This document shows, piece by piece, positions 26,954 through 35,201 of a stretch of DNA of 64,000 nt (its first letter is position 1; each line of letters opens with the position of its first letter). The position numbers were made by a program, and so were the translations under genes. Under the pieces are notes generated by a model. The model was given only the letters and a program-made list of their open reading frames with translations. It was not told where the DNA came from and made no database searches. This DNA comes from Candidatus Krumholzibacteriota bacterium. GTDB lineage: Bacteria > Krumholzibacteriota > Krumholzibacteriia > Krumholzibacteriales > Krumholzibacteriaceae. The stretch is taken from NCBI GenBank assembly GCA_016933255.1, contig JAFGBF010000015.1, positions 1-64,000 on the forward strand, read 5' to 3'.

Positions 26954-27913
26954 ATGGAGAGAATAAGCCCGGAAGACGCCAGGATAAAAGGGTCTCAACC
27001 ACCCCCTGATATAATCAGCCTGGAGCGTCACTCATGGCGGAACTGGTTTTTGCTTGCAACGATCTCGATTTTAACTACCGCAGGACTGGTCACTGCCATT
27101 CCTCCGCTGTTGGACGAACGCATCGTAGACCCCTGGCCCTGGGTAAAGACTGACCTGGTCCTTCTTGTCGGGCTTTCTCTCCTGGTCATGGCTTTCATCG
27201 GCTATCTGACTCAGCAGCAGAGGCGAGTATCAAATGTATTGAAACATCTGCAGCAATTACGCGAGGAAAGAGCTGATCATATTCACCAGAACAGTGTTCG
27301 GGCGTACGCGCTGTTGAACGTCAGCCATATAATGGGCTCCGAAACGGATCTTCAGAGTATTTTCGACACTATAACGAAGATGTGTGTTGAAGCCTTCATC
27401 TGCCGCAGGGCTTCGCTAATGCTTGTTGACAAGGATACACAAGAGCTTGTAGTCCGTTCTGTCAGCGGTACAGCCACCAAGGATATTATAGATATGAGAC
27501 AGAAGATAGGAGAGGGGATCGCCGGGTGGGTTGCAACTCACCGCAAAGCTCTTTTCCTTGGCGGTCCTTCCGATTTAGATAAATATCCGGAACTCAAGGG
27601 TATTGACCCGAGCCTTCGTTCAGCTATGGTAGTTCCTATTATGCTGAGGGACGATGTTGTAGGGGTCCTGAATGTCAGTACTGATATGGCTGATATCAAG
27701 TATGACATGGACGACCTGAAGGCTCTTCAGGTCTTCGCGGGAAACGCCGGGGCGTGCATCAGGCATAGGGAGCATGCTGACTGGTTGAGGTGTATGATAG
27801 ATAAGATGCGGGAAAAGTCTCCCTCCGGTGAAAATATGTCTAAAGAGCATAATATTATAGAAATGACAAGTACCCGCGGGGGGTTGTGCCATAAGTATGA
27901 TTTTTCAGACTAA
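26954..27913 (+). CDS. Membrane-anchored GAF-domain protein without output domain
   Basis: 319 aa. Two transmembrane segments, about residues 31-50 and 66-85, then a short coiled linker ('LKHLQQLREERADH'), then a GAF domain at about 110-275 ('ARRASLMLVDKDTQELVVRS'-type core, here 'CRRASLMLVDKDTQELVVRS', 'GEGIAGWVATHRKALFLGG', 'VVPIMLRDDVVGVLNVSTDM'). No kinase, cyclase, phosphodiesterase or HTH follows. GAF domains bind small molecules or mediate dimerisation. The LuxR-HTH gene begins 12 bases downstream, so the pair is probably cotranscribed and may be a split sensor-regulator (inference). AAAGGAA precedes ATG 26954. Confidence 0.82.
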   Translation: MERISPEDARIKGSQPPPDIISLERHSWRNWFLLATISILTTAGLVTAIPPLLDERIVDPWPWVKTDLVLLVGLSLLVMAFIGYLTQQQRRVSNVLKHLQQLREERADHIHQNSVRAYALLNVSHIMGSETDLQSIFDTITKMCVEAFICRRASLMLVDKDTQELVVRSVSGTATKDIIDMRQKIGEGIAGWVATHRKALFLGGPSDLDKYPELKGIDPSLRSAMVVPIMLRDDVVGVLNVSTDMADIKYDMDDLKALQVFAGNAGACIRHREHADWLRCMIDKMREKSPSGENMSKEHNIIEMTSTRGGLCHKYDFSD

Positions 27914-27925
27914 GGTCTTGAGAAT

Positions 27926-28438
27926 ATGTTGAAGAAGGCAGAAAAAAAGTACCACTCGGACAGGATGAAAGAGATCGAGCAGATTTTTAAAAAGATCGAG
28001 CTGCAGATGGACTCCTCCGGCTCCGCGGATTCCAGCTTTGATATCGATAAGATGCATGATAATAATCCTGCCGGAGGGGACGAAGCGTATAGGGATACAA
28101 TCTACAAAGCTCTGGGAATGGCGTTTTCAAACATATTCGATAATACCAGGGAGATAGAAAGAACAAACAGGATAATCGCCAGTTTTCACGATGGAAATAA
28201 CGGTGGAAACAGGGTAAGCCGTATATTGTCAAATATCGAAGACAAGCGGAACAGGGAAATAATCTCAAAAAGAGAGAAGGAAATACTCCTCACTTTGCCC
28301 TGGGAGAAAACAAACAAAGAGATTTCTCTTGAGCTTGATATCAGTGAAAAAACCGTGAAGAACCATCTTTGCAGAATCTACCGAAAACTGCGTGTAAAAA
28401 ACAGGATTCAACTATTTCGCCACCTGAACTCTGCATGA
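27926..28438 (+). CDS. LuxR-type HTH regulator with coiled-coil N-terminus
   Basis: 170 aa. C-terminal LuxR/GerE helix-turn-helix, about residues 108-168 ('ISKREKEILLTLPWEKTNKE', 'DISEKTVKNHLCRIYRKLRV'). The first ~100 residues are charged and helical ('KEIEQIFKKIELQMDSSG'); there is no receiver, PAS or autoinducer domain. It therefore needs a partner for sensing, most simply the GAF protein encoded 12 bases upstream. ATG 27926 follows GAGAATATG without a strong site, consistent with coupling to the previous gene. Confidence 0.85.
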   Translation: MLKKAEKKYHSDRMKEIEQIFKKIELQMDSSGSADSSFDIDKMHDNNPAGGDEAYRDTIYKALGMAFSNIFDNTREIERTNRIIASFHDGNNGGNRVSRILSNIEDKRNREIISKREKEILLTLPWEKTNKEISLELDISEKTVKNHLCRIYRKLRVKNRIQLFRHLNSA

Positions 28439-28865
28439 CCTCACGGATCCAATTATTCCCTCAATCGTGTTTCGGACAGTTTTGCGAATAGGTAGATCGT
28501 ACCAGAACAGAATGCGGATAAACCGGTGCAATTTGCACGGACCAGGCTTCCGGGAATGGTTTGATCCGGGACAGGAAATCATGACTGGGTAGGTGTTATT
28601 GCCCATAATCACGCAAAACCCTGGATTGTGCGTTCTCTTTTGGTATTTGGCATCATCAGGCGGTGTGACTATTCGATTCTGCTTGCGTTTCAGGCGCCGT
28701 TCCGATATCTTTCACACGATGACGCCCATCCCGCCAGGTTTTTTTGACGGGTTTGTGCCGGTTAAGCGCACAGGGCATTCTATATTAGCTGCCGCGATCT
28801 TGCGGTCCTTTCTTTTCCACGCGTCCGGCGGGTAGAGAGTTGTACAACGCCGGACCAGGAAAAAG
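28439..28865 (+). other. 427-base intergenic region before the DEAD-box helicase
   Basis: No supported gene; an 80-codon frame at 28593-28835 has atypical composition and no site. A palindrome GTGCAA-T-TTGCAC lies at 28526-28538. CCCGCCA (28731-28737) can pair with TGACGGG (28745-28751) with one mismatch across a T-rich loop. A TATATT at 28781 has no -35 at proper spacing. Long 5' leaders are common for DEAD-box (cold-inducible) helicases, so part of this may be untranslated leader. Confidence 0.4.
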
Positions 28866-30200
28866 ATGAAAGAACACACAGATGTGCGGCGTACGCGCGC
28901 AGACTATTCATTCCCGCAATTACGGCCCCAGTCCAGGCAAGGCGTCTTTGATTCTTTGATTCCGGAGATCAAGAAGGCTGTCGCTGCTGAAAATTACGTC
29001 AGCCCGACTCCGATCCAGGAAGAATGCATTCCGCATCTGCTGCTGGGGAGGGATCTTCTTGGATGCGCCCAGACCGGGACCGGTAAGACAGCCGCATTTG
29101 TCCTGCCCCTTCTCCAGCGGTTTGCTCTGACCCCCCGGAAGCTCCGAAGGGGAACCCCTCGGGCGCTGATACTCGCCCCCACTCGCGAACTCGCGGCACA
29201 GATCGGAGAAAGCATCAAAACGTATGGACGTTTTCTGAGTATCAGTAATGCTGTTATCTTCGGAGGGGTAAAACAGTTTCATCAGGTCAAGGCCCTGAAC
29301 CGCGGAGTCGATATTCTTGTGGCTACGCCCGGCCGGCTGCTTGATCTGGTAGAGCAAGGGTTTGTACACCTGAATGAGGTGGAGGTCTTTATTCTCGACG
29401 AAGGAGACAGGATGCTCGATATGGGATTTATTCCCGATATCAAACGGGTCTTGAACTTTGTTCCCGAGGAGCGCCAGACTCTGTTTTTTTCGGCAACGAT
29501 GCCTCCGAATATGCAGGCCTTATCCAAAACTATGGTTAAAGATCCAGTGCGCGTGAACATCGAGCCTGACAAACCTGCGGTGGAGCGTATTTCGCAGAAA
29601 GTGCTGTTTGTAGGAAAAAAGGACAAGGATGCCTTGCTCGTCTCCCTGCTCCGCGACTCAGAGGTAAATAAGGTCCTGATTTTCACACAGATGAAGCACG
29701 CAGCAAACCGGGTGGCGAAGAAATTATACTCCGCGGGAATCCATGGTGCCGCCATTCACGGCAACAAGAGCCAGTTTGCGCGCACAAGGGCGCTGGATGG
29801 ATTCAAAAAGAATCGTTTCCGGGTGCTGGTGGCAACCGATGTGGCTGCCCGGGGCCTGGATGTTGATGATATCACCCACGTCATCAACTATGACCTTCCT
29901 GTCGAAGCAGTGACCTATATCCACCGCATCGGGCGCACCGCCCGGGCGGGAGCGGACGGAAACGCGATTTCTTTCTGCTGCGCCGAAGACCGTGCCTACC
30001 TGAGGGAAATCGAACGCCTGCTGGGCAGACCGGTACCGGCGGAGAAGGAGCATGCATATCATTGCGATGCTGCCTTTCGATCCAGACAGCCTGCCCCTAA
30101 GGCCTTTGGCCGCGATGGAAGACCGGGGCGGAAGGACAGGCGCGTCAACGGGAACTTTAACCGCAATCGCAGCGGGAAAAGCAATAATAACGGACGCTGA
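28866..30200 (+). CDS. DEAD-box ATP-dependent RNA helicase (RhlE-like)
   Basis: 444 aa. All helicase motifs are in order: Q motif ('YVSPTPIQEECIP'), I 'AQTGTGKTAAF', Ia 'PTRELAAQI', II 'DEGD' in place of DEAD, III 'SAT', IV 'KVLIFTQMK', V 'ATDVAARGLDVDDITHVINY' and VI 'HRIGRTARAG'. A basic Arg/Asn/Gly-rich tail follows ('GRKDRRVNGNFNRNRSGKSN'). These enzymes remodel rRNA and mRNA, notably in the cold. Motif II reading DEGD, not DEAD, is a minor oddity that retains the catalytic D-E. AGGAAAAAG precedes ATG 28866. Confidence 0.93.
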   Translation: MKEHTDVRRTRADYSFPQLRPQSRQGVFDSLIPEIKKAVAAENYVSPTPIQEECIPHLLLGRDLLGCAQTGTGKTAAFVLPLLQRFALTPRKLRRGTPRALILAPTRELAAQIGESIKTYGRFLSISNAVIFGGVKQFHQVKALNRGVDILVATPGRLLDLVEQGFVHLNEVEVFILDEGDRMLDMGFIPDIKRVLNFVPEERQTLFFSATMPPNMQALSKTMVKDPVRVNIEPDKPAVERISQKVLFVGKKDKDALLVSLLRDSEVNKVLIFTQMKHAANRVAKKLYSAGIHGAAIHGNKSQFARTRALDGFKKNRFRVLVATDVAARGLDVDDITHVINYDLPVEAVTYIHRIGRTARAGADGNAISFCCAEDRAYLREIERLLGRPVPAEKEHAYHCDAAFRSRQPAPKAFGRDGRPGRKDRRVNGNFNRNRSGKSNNNGR

Positions 30201-30332
30201 TAATCTTTAATTTTTGGAACTCTTCCCGGTAAAAGATTCAGTAAGAAACAACTTGCCGATTCCGGATTTATAAATCTATACTTCTGCATTGTGATTTATT
30301 TGTCTGTTTAACGTTTCTGAACAGGAGACGGT

Positions 30333-31064
30333 ATGAAGAAGTTATTGATTGTCGCACTGGTAGTCATCGTGTTGATCGTGATTTTCGTAGTTTTTGTCCT
30401 TTCGAACCTTAATTCACTTGTCGCCAAAGCAATCGAGAAGAACGGCAGCGAGGTCACGCAGACTAGCGTAAGCGTTACCGGAGTCGAGATTTCGCTGCGC
30501 GACGGGAAAGGATCGATAGAAGGGCTTACTATAGCAAGCCCGGAAGGATTCAAAGCGAAAAACGTATTTTCACTCGATGATATAACCGTTGGGATCGATA
30601 TCAACAGCCTGCGCGGCGAACCGATAGTAATAAACGAGATCCGGATAAAGGCTCCGGTAGTCTTTGCCGAGATGAATAAGACAGGTGGTTCCAATATCGA
30701 CGAACTTAGAAAGAAGGTGCAGGAATACACATCCCAGGCAGCGGGAGAAAGCGGAGAGTCAGAGCAGAAGGACAAGCTGATCCTGATAAGGCAATTCGTC
30801 TTTGAGAAAGGAAGCATCGAAGTGGATGCCTCCGCTCTCGGGCTGGAGAAACGTACTATCGTGCTGCCGGAGATAAGGCTGGAGGAGATTGGGGGTCCGG
30901 GAGGGACGACTCCTGACAAGGTTACAGGGATCATTCTGGCTGCTGTGGCCAAGAAGGCCGCGTCAGAGATAGGTGGTTCGGAAATCAATCGATTGATAGA
31001 AGAAAAGCTGGGAGGGGAGATCAAGGATAAGGCAAAGGGGCTGCTTGATAAGATCAAAAACTAG
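30333..31064 (+). CDS. AsmA/DUF748-like membrane-anchored periplasmic protein
   Basis: 243 aa. One N-terminal transmembrane helix (residues 3-24), then beta-rich sequence of the AsmA-like type ('VEISLRDGKGSIEGLTIASP', 'DDITVGIDINSLRGEPIVIN', 'INEIRIKAPVVFAEMN'). AsmA-like proteins span the envelope and are linked to lipid transport or outer-membrane assembly, though this one is only the short N-terminal-type unit. First of four closely spaced genes (32-, 43- and -4-base gaps) that end in a sensor kinase. Function is inferred from fold pattern only. Confidence 0.7.
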   Translation: MKKLLIVALVVIVLIVIFVVFVLSNLNSLVAKAIEKNGSEVTQTSVSVTGVEISLRDGKGSIEGLTIASPEGFKAKNVFSLDDITVGIDINSLRGEPIVINEIRIKAPVVFAEMNKTGGSNIDELRKKVQEYTSQAAGESGESEQKDKLILIRQFVFEKGSIEVDASALGLEKRTIVLPEIRLEEIGGPGGTTPDKVTGIILAAVAKKAASEIGGSEINRLIEEKLGGEIKDKAKGLLDKIKN

Positions 31065-31096
31065 AATGGCAGGGGTATTTCTATGAAAGGGGTCTG

Positions 31097-31828
31097 ATGG
31101 ATTCGTTAAGGCGCATATGCCTGATCTTGATTCTGGCGCTGTCGATTTGTACGGTCGGCTGCAAGGCTCTGCAGGAAGACCTCTCCGAAATTCTCAATAC
31201 CGGTCCAGGTGAGGGTGGAGCGCTCGATGAGCCGACAGTCATCGCCGGTATAAAGGAGGCGCTAAAGGTGGGAACCGGGGAAGCTGTTTTCTCAACCTCG
31301 AGCGTTGATGGGTTTCTCGGCAACCAGCTGATCAGGATACTGATCCCGGAGCAGCTCGAATCGATGGCTGAGACGCTGCGTAAGATAGGACTGGGGAGCG
31401 AGGTGGACAAACTTGAGATAGGGATGAACCGGGCGGCAGAGCTGGCAGCAGGAGAGGCGAGAGGTATTTTCTGGAACGCGATAACCAGCATGACCGTATC
31501 AGACGCATTCGGGATACTTAAGGGGCATGACACCGCGGCAACCGAATATTTCCGCGGCATGACGGCAGCCGAGCTCCAGGAACGGTTTCATCCTATAATA
31601 GAGAAAAAGATCGAAGAAGTGGGGCTCTCGCGGGTCTACGGCACTCTCGCCGATAGATACAACAGCCTTCCGATTGCGGATAAGGACCGTCTCATCGATC
31701 TGGATGAATATGTCACAGACCGGGCTCTGACAGGCCTGTTTACAGTTCTGGCTCAAGAAGAGGTAAAGATCAGGAAGGATCCGCTTGCCCGGACGACTGA
31801 TCTGCTTCGGCGCGTCTTCGGAAGCTGA
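31097..31828 (+). CDS. DUF4197 lipoprotein
   Basis: 243 aa. Signal peptide with lipobox 'SICTVGC' (Cys about residue 22). The body matches DUF4197 by pattern: 'IAGIKEALKVGTGEAVFSTS', 'DGFLGNQLIRILIPEQLESM', 'AVTDA'-type 'ITSMTVSDAFGILKGHDTAA' and 'TEYFRGMTAAELQERFHPII'. The family is widespread in Proteobacteria and FCB bacteria, and its role is not known. Helical, probably anchored to a membrane facing the periplasm. GGGGTCTG precedes ATG 31097. Confidence 0.85.
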   Translation: MDSLRRICLILILALSICTVGCKALQEDLSEILNTGPGEGGALDEPTVIAGIKEALKVGTGEAVFSTSSVDGFLGNQLIRILIPEQLESMAETLRKIGLGSEVDKLEIGMNRAAELAAGEARGIFWNAITSMTVSDAFGILKGHDTAATEYFRGMTAAELQERFHPIIEKKIEEVGLSRVYGTLADRYNSLPIADKDRLIDLDEYVTDRALTGLFTVLAQEEVKIRKDPLARTTDLLRRVFGS

Positions 31829-31871
31829 GATAGTCCGCTATGTGATACTCTTTATTTTCTGGAGAGGACGG

Positions 31872-32870
31872 ATGAAAAAAACCACAATTAATTCGGAAGA
31901 TTTCAGGGGGCTGTTGTCGGGATTGAGACAGTATAGCCTGACCCTGGCATTAGTGCTCGTTATTGCTGGCCTGACAGGGTGTGATGAGAAAAACACCAGG
32001 GAGATCAATCTGCGCGAAAGGATCAATGACGCCGAACTGGTTATGATAGAGCCTGAGATCGAGGGCGGCATACTGCGCTTCGGGTTCGATCTGCGCGGCA
32101 GTCCCGATGAAGACGCCATGCAGTATCTTCCTTTTCTTAAATACCTGGAAGAAGCGACAGGATTGACCTTCGAACTGCGTTTTATGCCGAAAGGCAACCT
32201 GATAGAGGACGAACTCGGCAGCGGCAATATTCAGTTTGCGGCTTTGGGTGTAGGGTCCTACCTTCAGGCGCATGCGAAATATGGTGTCATTCCTCTTGTA
32301 AAAGGCCTCAATGCCGAAGGAAGGGCCGAATACCAGTCAGTGATCTTTGTTACGCCGGACAGCCCTATCCGGAATATAGACGAATTGCGAGGGAAACGCT
32401 TCGCCTTCGGCAAACGGAACTCCACCCAGGGGCATCTTATTCCGCAGATCCTCCTATTCGAGCATGGAATTTTACTCGGTGATCTCTCTGGAGTTGAATT
32501 TACAGGTTCTCACTATAATTGTGTCAACGCGGTCGTTAACGGGCGATTCGACGCTGGCGGGATACAGGATATTCTGGGGAGACGGCTCGCCGAGGAGGGA
32601 TTGATCCGCATCATCTATACTTCGGAGTACTTTCCTTCGAGCGGTATCGCGGCGAACAGGGATGTCCCGCCGGAGGTGATCGAAAAGGTCAAACGCGCGT
32701 TGATCGATTTCAAGCCTGCCGGCGCGCACGCAGAGGATCTCTATCACTGGGAACGTACGGCGATGGTGAACGGTTTCACCGAAGCGCAGGACAAGGACTA
32801 CGAGATTTTACGCGAATGGAGCATCAGGTTAGGTATGCTTGAAGCTTCGACAGAGAAGAAAACCCAATGA
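31872..32870 (+). CDS. PhnD-like periplasmic binding lipoprotein
   Basis: 332 aa from ATG 31872 (GGAGAGG upstream; the frame extends further back into the DUF4197 gene). Lipobox 'IAGLTGC' with Cys 37. The rest matches phosphate/phosphonate-type (PhnD) solute-binding proteins: 'LPFLKYLEEATGLTFELRFM', 'QFAALGVGSYLQAHAKYGVI', 'NIDELRGKRFAFGKRNSTQG', and a ligand-proximal 'FDAGGIQDILGRRLAEEGLI'. No ABC permease or ATPase is nearby. Its stop overlaps the start of a hybrid histidine kinase (ATGA), so it most likely serves as a ligand-loading co-sensor, as LuxP or TorT do (inference). Confidence 0.85.
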   Translation: MKKTTINSEDFRGLLSGLRQYSLTLALVLVIAGLTGCDEKNTREINLRERINDAELVMIEPEIEGGILRFGFDLRGSPDEDAMQYLPFLKYLEEATGLTFELRFMPKGNLIEDELGSGNIQFAALGVGSYLQAHAKYGVIPLVKGLNAEGRAEYQSVIFVTPDSPIRNIDELRGKRFAFGKRNSTQGHLIPQILLFEHGILLGDLSGVEFTGSHYNCVNAVVNGRFDAGGIQDILGRRLAEEGLIRIIYTSEYFPSSGIAANRDVPPEVIEKVKRALIDFKPAGAHAEDLYHWERTAMVNGFTEAQDKDYEILREWSIRLGMLEASTEKKTQ

Positions 32871-35089
32871 GACTGCGGACAAATATTATTCTTCTTATAG
32901 TGATGATCGTCATGATTACGGGTCTGGGGTCGTCGCTTATGGTGAACCGGATGATGCATAACATGCTCGCCGGCGAACTGAACAATCAGGCTGTGATCGC
33001 CGCAAGGAGTCTCGCCGAGCATATTTCCCACAACGTGATAAATGGTGAGATCATTGAAGCCCAAGAGACTGTGATCAAAATGGTGCAGAATTCGAGGAGC
33101 ATTCAATACGCCTACGTCATCGATTTTGACGGCCGTCTCTTTACTCACTCTTTCGAGGGCGGTTTTCCCAGCGCGTTGGCCGGGGAGCAGTATCGTTACC
33201 ACAGACCGGTTTCCGCTCAATCTCCGGTGGTACTTCATCTCAAAACCGATCTGGGACAGATCGCCGATTTCGGATATCCGCTTATCGAAGGGATGAAAGC
33301 TCATATCCATATAGGAATTAACGAAGATTTCGCTCTTGCCCGGATCACCGCGCTGAGAAACAGGATTATCGGTTTTACACTGCTTCTGGCGTGCATCGGT
33401 ATTGCTGCCGGGATATTTATGAGTCGATTCATAACGCGTCCTCTTTCGGAATTCCTTGGAGCTATGCGTGATTTCGGCACTCGAAAGAGGCAAGAGGAAA
33501 TCGATTTAAAAAGCGGTGGAAAAGAGATAGCCGATCTGACTCTTGCTTTTAACAGTATGATTTCTGATCTCAAACGGACCGAAGAAGAACGTGAAAGGCT
33601 GATGTCCGCTATCGAACAGGCGGCAGAGACCGTTATTATCACCGATATCGATGGCACAATACAATATGTCAATCCTGTCTTCGAGAGCTTTACGGGATTT
33701 ACGTGCGAAGAAGTCATTGGACATAGCGTTCTCGTTCTGAAAAGTGACATGCATGATGATGACTTCTATCAGGAGATGTGGGATACTGTCTCCAGCGGCG
33801 GGACATGGAACGGGCGGTTCGTCAGCAGGAAAAAAAGCGGTTTACTTTACACCGAGGAAGTTACGATATCTCCGGTAAGGGACAGCTCCGGAGCCATCAT
33901 CAACTACGTTGCCGTCAAGCACGATATCACCGAGAATATCAGACTGGAGCAGCAATACAACCAGGCTCAGAAGGTGGAATCCATCGGACGGCTGGCTGGC
34001 GGAATAGCCCACGACCTGAATAACCTTCTCTCCCCGATCCTCGGCTACGGAGAGCTGCTGCAGGAAGATCTGGATCCCGATGACGAGCGGAGAAAATCAG
34101 TTGACGAAATTCTTCGCGCTGGTTTCCGGGCCCGGGATCTTGTGAGGCAGCTGCTGGCCTTCAGCCGTAAGCAGACTCTTGAATACAAACCGTTTGACAT
34201 GAACGAAGCGGTTACCGGAATTGAAAAGCTGCTTCGACGTACCATAAGGGAAGATATCGAGATAAAGATATTTCAGTCTCCCGGAATCAGGATGGTAATG
34301 ATGGATCTGGGCCAGATAGAGCAGGTCATCATGAACCTCGTGTCAAACGCCCAGGACGCAATGCCGGAAGGCGGCCGGCTGACGATCGAGGTCTCGGAAA
34401 TAGAACTGGATGAAAACTATGCGTCCCGATACCAGGATGTTGAACCGGGAATGTATGTAATGCTGGCAGTAAGCGATACCGGATGCGGCATGGATGACGA
34501 GACTCGCGAGCGAGTCTTTGATCCTTTCTTTTCCACCAAGGGAGCACTGGGAACGGGGCTGGGCCTGGCAACTGTCTTTGGAGTAGTCAAACAGCACTGC
34601 GGACATATATGGGTCTACAGCGAACCAGGTGAAGGTACGACATTCAAGGTCTTCCTTCCTGTTTCCGAGAATAAATATACCGAAGAAAAACCCGTCGAGA
34701 AAATGATCATCGATTTAAAAGGTTCCGAGACTATTCTTCTGGTCGAAGACAACGAGCAGGTACGGAATCTCACGCACATTATTATTAAGAGGCAGGGTTA
34801 TACGGTTCTTGTGGCAAAAAACGGAGAAGAGGCGCTGGCGGCGATGGAAGCTCATGCCGGTTCCGTCCAGCTTCTTTTGACCGATGTAATCATGCCGGGG
34901 ATGAATGGCACAGAATTGTATGAAAAAGCTTCAGCGAAAGATCCCGATCTGAAAGTCTTGTTTATGTCTGGTTATACCGACAACGTGATCGCTTTTAGCG
35001 GCGTGTTGGAAGCAGGCACTTTCTTCATACAGAAGCCTTTTACTTCTCTGACCCTGGCTGCCAAGATCAGAGAAGTTCTGGATAACTGA
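32867..35089 (+). CDS. Hybrid sensor histidine kinase (TM-periplasmic-TM-HAMP-PAS-HisKA-HATPase-REC)
   Basis: 740 aa. TM1 about residues 7-27, periplasmic sensor about 28-165 ('AYVIDFDGRLFTHSFEGGFP'), TM2 about 167-187, HAMP 188-240, PAS 243-355 ('ITDIDGTIQYVNPVFESFTG'), H-box 'GGIAHDLNNLLSPI' with His 382, N-box 'VIMNLVSNAQDAMP', G-boxes 'DTGCGM' and 'GTGLGLATV'. A C-terminal receiver has phospho-acceptor Asp 673 ('LLTDVIMPGMNG') and Lys 723. It has no DNA-binding output and no dedicated response regulator nearby, so it must pass phosphate elsewhere. Translationally overlapped with the PhnD-like gene. Confidence 0.93.
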   Translation: MRLRTNIILLIVMIVMITGLGSSLMVNRMMHNMLAGELNNQAVIAARSLAEHISHNVINGEIIEAQETVIKMVQNSRSIQYAYVIDFDGRLFTHSFEGGFPSALAGEQYRYHRPVSAQSPVVLHLKTDLGQIADFGYPLIEGMKAHIHIGINEDFALARITALRNRIIGFTLLLACIGIAAGIFMSRFITRPLSEFLGAMRDFGTRKRQEEIDLKSGGKEIADLTLAFNSMISDLKRTEEERERLMSAIEQAAETVIITDIDGTIQYVNPVFESFTGFTCEEVIGHSVLVLKSDMHDDDFYQEMWDTVSSGGTWNGRFVSRKKSGLLYTEEVTISPVRDSSGAIINYVAVKHDITENIRLEQQYNQAQKVESIGRLAGGIAHDLNNLLSPILGYGELLQEDLDPDDERRKSVDEILRAGFRARDLVRQLLAFSRKQTLEYKPFDMNEAVTGIEKLLRRTIREDIEIKIFQSPGIRMVMMDLGQIEQVIMNLVSNAQDAMPEGGRLTIEVSEIELDENYASRYQDVEPGMYVMLAVSDTGCGMDDETRERVFDPFFSTKGALGTGLGLATVFGVVKQHCGHIWVYSEPGEGTTFKVFLPVSENKYTEEKPVEKMIIDLKGSETILLVEDNEQVRNLTHIIIKRQGYTVLVAKNGEEALAAMEAHAGSVQLLLTDVIMPGMNGTELYEKASAKDPDLKVLFMSGYTDNVIAFSGVLEAGTFFIQKPFTSLTLAAKIREVLDN

Positions 35090-35201
35090 TAAATAAAGCT
35101 GAATACTCTCTTTGAATCAACGCGGCATAATCATGTTTTCGTTTGAGTGACGGTTGTCATGTTCAAACGGGAGCAGAAAGTCGATCGAGATACGGTCCTT
35201 T

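Noticed and set aside
28593-28835. 80-codon frame before the DEAD-box helicase
   Set aside because: No site and no recognisable protein pattern; more likely leader or spacer.
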